Of a stretch of 64,000 bases of DNA, positions 61,419 through 64,000 are shown one piece after another (the stretch's first letter is position 1; each line of letters opens with the position of its first letter). The stretch lies in the NCBI GenBank assembly GCA_002387735.1, contig DGKJ01000029.1, positions 5,251 through 69,250 of the forward strand. Reading direction: 5' to 3'. Position numbers and translations under genes: made by a program. Origin of the DNA: Bacteriovoracaceae bacterium UBA4573. Lineage in GTDB: Bacteria > Bdellovibrionota > UBA1018 > UBA923. A model generated the notes under the pieces. That model searched no databases and was not told the origin of the DNA. It worked only from the letters and a program-made list of their open reading frames with translations.

Positions 61419-62561
61419 TCAGACGTACTGACCTTTCTTTATCTTATCTACGATGATTTTTTCTGGCATCGTCGGGTCCTTCGGATCAACCGTAAAGTAC
61501 GCCTGTTGTTCGCAACGACGTTTGTTTTTAAGCAACCAACGAAGAATTTCAGAACACCCTTTATTGCGTTTATCTTGAAAAAAGGGGTCATTTTTAAGTG
61601 CGTCGTCGGCTTTCTTTAGGGCGCGCACCTCTTGAGCGTCATTCTCTTTTACGGGATAGTCGTTTAGATCATATTTTTTAATGTCTTCTGGCAACACCCC
61701 TAAGAAATGAACATCGGGGGCCGAGTAGTCGGAGTTTCGAATAAGACTCGCTGCGGACCCCGCCTTAAGTGTGCGATAAATGTTTTGCATGGTGTACGCG
61801 TCAAGGTCGCCAAAGAAAAACATCGGCGTCCGCAATTGGTCCTGAATGAGTTTAGCCCAGCCGCGCACGGCGTTTGACGGCACCCCTTGCGCACCAATCA
61901 CGATAGCATTGTGCCGTTTGGTGAAACCATTGGCCACGAGCGTATTGGCGGTACCTTCCGATTCGACAATAAGAGCAAAATCCACTTTCTTTTTTGTCGT
62001 CAGTTTTAAGTTTTGCGGTCGATTTTTTGGCTGAAAGGGACTTGTTCCGAGCTTAGAAAGGTCGATCACTGCCTTTTCGCCGTCCGGTAAAGTTTCCGTA
62101 ACAACCAAATGCTGGGAATAGGTTTGCCCGCCTCGGTCGTTTGCGTAGCAATTCACTTCTTCGCGATAAATCTCTAACATTTCGCAGATGAAGTCGATCG
62201 TAGCGTCACTTTCGTCTTGATCCCCGAAATCCAGCGGTTTGAGTTTTGGATTGTGCTTAATCTCGCCTTTCGAAATATAGTACAACTCGCGTTTGGTATT
62301 TACGCTCCCGGTATCGAGATTTCGTAAAAGAATCTCCAGCATGAAAATTGCGCGCGACATTTTTTTTACAGAACTTACGTTCAGTTCTGTACGAACCTTT
62401 TTGTTACCGGGCTGCAAATAACCGACCTTGTGATCGTATCTCGCGTTGTCCAATGCGCATTTGGTGGCCAGCAGCACTGGACGTTTGGCCTTCTCGAGAT
62501 CACTCAACAAGCGGCTACAAAGTTCTCGCGACATTTTTGGTATCGTTTGGTCTTTATTCAT
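61419..62561 (-). CDS. top6A: DNA topoisomerase VI subunit A (Spo11-like)
   Basis: 380 residues. Catalytic tyrosine region VNTKRELYYISKG (Tyr94/Tyr95) in the winged-helix 5Y-CAP part, then the TOPRIM domain with IVESEG (Glu200) and FFFGDLDAYTMQ (Asp252, Asp254). Type IIB topoisomerases cut both strands and pass another duplex with ATP. This subunit forms the cleavage centre and pairs with subunit B, whose gene ends 8 bp upstream on the same strand. The family is universal in archaea and plants and only sporadic in bacteria; no gyrase gene is in the window for comparison. Confidence 0.93.
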   Translation of the reverse strand: MNKDQTIPKMSRELCSRLLSDLEKAKRPVLLATKCALDNARYDHKVGYLQPGNKKVRTELNVSSVKKMSRAIFMLEILLRNLDTGSVNTKRELYYISKGEIKHNPKLKPLDFGDQDESDATIDFICEMLEIYREEVNCYANDRGGQTYSQHLVVTETLPDGEKAVIDLSKLGTSPFQPKNRPQNLKLTTKKKVDFALIVESEGTANTLVANGFTKRHNAIVIGAQGVPSNAVRGWAKLIQDQLRTPMFFFGDLDAYTMQNIYRTLKAGSAASLIRNSDYSAPDVHFLGVLPEDIKKYDLNDYPVKENDAQEVRALKKADDALKNDPFFQDKRNKGCSEILRWLLKNKRRCEQQAYFTVDPKDPTMPEKIIVDKIKKGQYV

Positions 62562-62569
62562 GTGTTCCT

Positions 62570-64000
62570 CTACAAATTGAAACTAGTTTGACCGCCGCCA
62601 TCACTGTCGTCGTCGTCACTGCTAGCTCGTACGGCAGCCGGCTTAGCTTTTTCACGGGCACCGCTTTTAGATTTTTTCTGTTTTCCGTTTTCGGAGCCGT
62701 CACTATCCCCGCCTTCGTCGTCGTCCGGCTTTTTATTTTTGTTACTTTTGGCGATCGCTGCGGTCACAATCGCATCTGCTTCTTTTAACTCGGTTTGTGC
62801 TTCCCGAGCATCACGACCAAGAATTTTTACCAACCCATCCTCAGCGCGTTTTTTGCGAGCTTCAGGAGCATTGGTGATCCGACAAAGACCATCGACTAAA
62901 ATTGGGCAAAACTGTTCGATATGCCGCAGTTTTTCTTCGAGATCATTGGCTTTGACTTCGCGCCGAATATGCCGTGAAAGTCGTTGCCCCGCTTGTATAA
63001 GCGCTCTTCGAATTTCTTCTACTAGCTCTTCACTCGCGTCGATGGTTTCTTTGGATGCATTTTTAAATTTAATAAACGGCGACACCACCGACACGGCCAT
63101 GACGTAGGGGCCCGAAGGCAACCCACCGCGCGGCTGCGCCAGTTGATATGCGCGCCAATTTACACTTTCAATTGCTTTAACTATTGCACATGCCGCTTTA
63201 TCGAACTGTAGCGGCACCCGATTAGCGAAACGCAAAACCTGAACCGGAGTTTCGGCGTCATCGCCTACCGCGCGGTTTAACAATCGCGCAATCGCCACTT
63301 CAACCTGAACGGGTTTAAAGTCCGCGATGGTGGGCTTGCGAGAAACCACCGAAAAAAAATCTACTTCGCCCAATCTTTGAATTGCTTTCGAGAGCGACGC
63401 CTCGCCGATTGCAAGCACCGATCGAGTGCTAGGCGCCATGAGCGGAGTATTTTGAATTGCACTGAAAAGTTCTCTAAACTCTGCTTCACTGAGTGCATCA
63501 ACGTTCTTTTCAAACAATGCGGGCTTTAGCCCAGCTTTCTTTAATTCGGCAATCGATGCATCGCTGACTCGCGAAAAACCTTTTTTTAGCCAAGCCGAAG
63601 TTTTCACCCGGCCAAACAAGTGAGAGTGCGCAATGAATTCGCCCAACTTCATGGTGTGGGGGTGCGGTTCGGTGGCTTGAGGAATTTCTGGGATCTCTTT
63701 GGTCAGACGTTCAAGTTTTTGCACGCCCAGTTCAGGAAGTTTATAGCTAAGCGTTATGTGGGGGTTCACCAGAGCTGTGCCCGTGAGGTATGTGAGCAAC
63801 CCGCCCTCCCCGTTGAGTTGAATGCGCCCGTCGATCAAGAACTCTACCGACACACCGTGAGGACGGTCCCAATCTATTGTTTCTTTGTTTTTTAGTACAC
63901 CGCGGTTGTGTTTAATATCCACTTCAACCAACGCCTTGACGGCTTTTCGCATCTGAGCGGTTTTGGTGATCACCGTGGCACCAGCGGCGTTAGTCAATTG
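62570..64000 (-). CDS. top6B: DNA topoisomerase VI subunit B (partial; N-terminal ATPase beyond the right edge)
   Basis: About 476 residues are in the window and the frame runs off the right edge, so the GHKL ATPase N-terminus is missing. Visible parts: an H2TH-like helix region (VSDASIAELKKAGLKPALF), then TPLMAPSTRSVLAIGEASL, the transducer with FKPVQVEVAIARLL and QVLRFANRVPLQFD, and VSPFIKFKNASKETI. These match Top6B positions APST, GE and EVLRFANRVPL. The C-terminal ~90 residues end in a charged, disordered tail (SNKNKKPDDDEGGDSDGSEN and further Asp/Ser runs). Probable function: ATP-driven DNA transport gate of the A2B2 enzyme. Followed by top6A 8 bp downstream. Confidence 0.9.
   Translation of the reverse strand, partial: QLTNAAGATVITKTAQMRKAVKALVEVDIKHNRGVLKNKETIDWDRPHGVSVEFLIDGRIQLNGEGGLLTYLTGTALVNPHITLSYKLPELGVQKLERLTKEIPEIPQATEPHPHTMKLGEFIAHSHLFGRVKTSAWLKKGFSRVSDASIAELKKAGLKPALFEKNVDALSEAEFRELFSAIQNTPLMAPSTRSVLAIGEASLSKAIQRLGEVDFFSVVSRKPTIADFKPVQVEVAIARLLNRAVGDDAETPVQVLRFANRVPLQFDKAACAIVKAIESVNWRAYQLAQPRGGLPSGPYVMAVSVVSPFIKFKNASKETIDASEELVEEIRRALIQAGQRLSRHIRREVKANDLEEKLRHIEQFCPILVDGLCRITNAPEARKKRAEDGLVKILGRDAREAQTELKEADAIVTAAIAKSNKNKKPDDDEGGDSDGSENGKQKKSKSGAREKAKPAAVRASSDDDDSDGGGQTSFNL

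Noticed and set aside
1..64000. tRNA, rRNA, transposase, integrase, CRISPR or toxin-antitoxin pair
   Set aside because: None recognised on reading both strands; tRNA search was by eye only and may miss one.

Overview
The window is a dense, roughly half-G+C bacterial chromosome segment with no phage, insertion sequence, CRISPR array or rRNA/tRNA gene that I could find. The gene set suggests a Gram-negative, free-living or predatory deltaproteobacterium-like lineage, most probably Bdellovibrionota/Oligoflexia. Pointers are DUF3015 and DUF4105/Lnb-type envelope proteins, a long-form aromatic amino acid hydroxylase, a K+-independent membrane pyrophosphatase, many secreted proteins of unknown family and many lipoproteins. 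The placement is inferred from gene content, not proven.

Layout. 1-4.3 kb: a signalling locus. A SpoIIE/PP2C phosphatase (cut by the left edge) is divergent from a FecR-domain membrane protein, a STAS-plus-zinc-ribbon protein and a cysteine-bearing PAS protein. 4.4-9.0 kb: housekeeping (htpX; an apaG/ferredoxin/Sua5 operon; purK-purE). 9.0-12.3 kb: envelope proteins (DUF3015, DUF4105 with an outer-membrane barrel, a lipoprotein hydrolase). 12.35-13.8 kb: a second signalling locus with a paralogous STAS-zinc-ribbon protein and a GHKL ATPase. Together with the first locus this looks like a partner-switching network. 13.8-23 kb: an M64-type protease, a MATE exporter, a DUF455 diiron protein, a nucleoside deaminase-like amidohydrolase, an AT-richer methyltransferase island and two small membrane proteins. 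23-29 kb: a 1037-residue Ig-like/LamG lipoprotein and a SWIM-SNF2 ATPase.

29-43 kb: energy metabolism and envelope quality control (H+-pyrophosphatase, Tsp/Prc protease, RNase HI with an unusual C-terminal hybrid-binding-like domain, SlyD, and the complete 2-oxoglutarate dehydrogenase complex sucA-sucB-lpd). 43-55 kb: an M48 periplasmic protease, an exported NUDIX protein, DUF423, the long phenylalanine-hydroxylase-type enzyme, and a B12-binding radical SAM enzyme translationally coupled to an unknown secreted protein. 54.6-61.4 kb: an RRM RNA-binding protein with a long leader, two secreted metallophosphoesterases of the 5'-nucleotidase class, agmatinase, NfuA and a putative outer-membrane barrel. 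61.4-64 kb: both subunits of a type IIB topoisomerase (Topo VI), subunit B running off the right edge.

The points most worth following up are the bacterial Topo VI pair, the STAS-zinc-ribbon partner-switching family, the radical SAM/secreted-protein pair, the domain-permuted RNase HI, and an intrinsic terminator lying inside the signal-peptide coding region of the DUF4105 gene.
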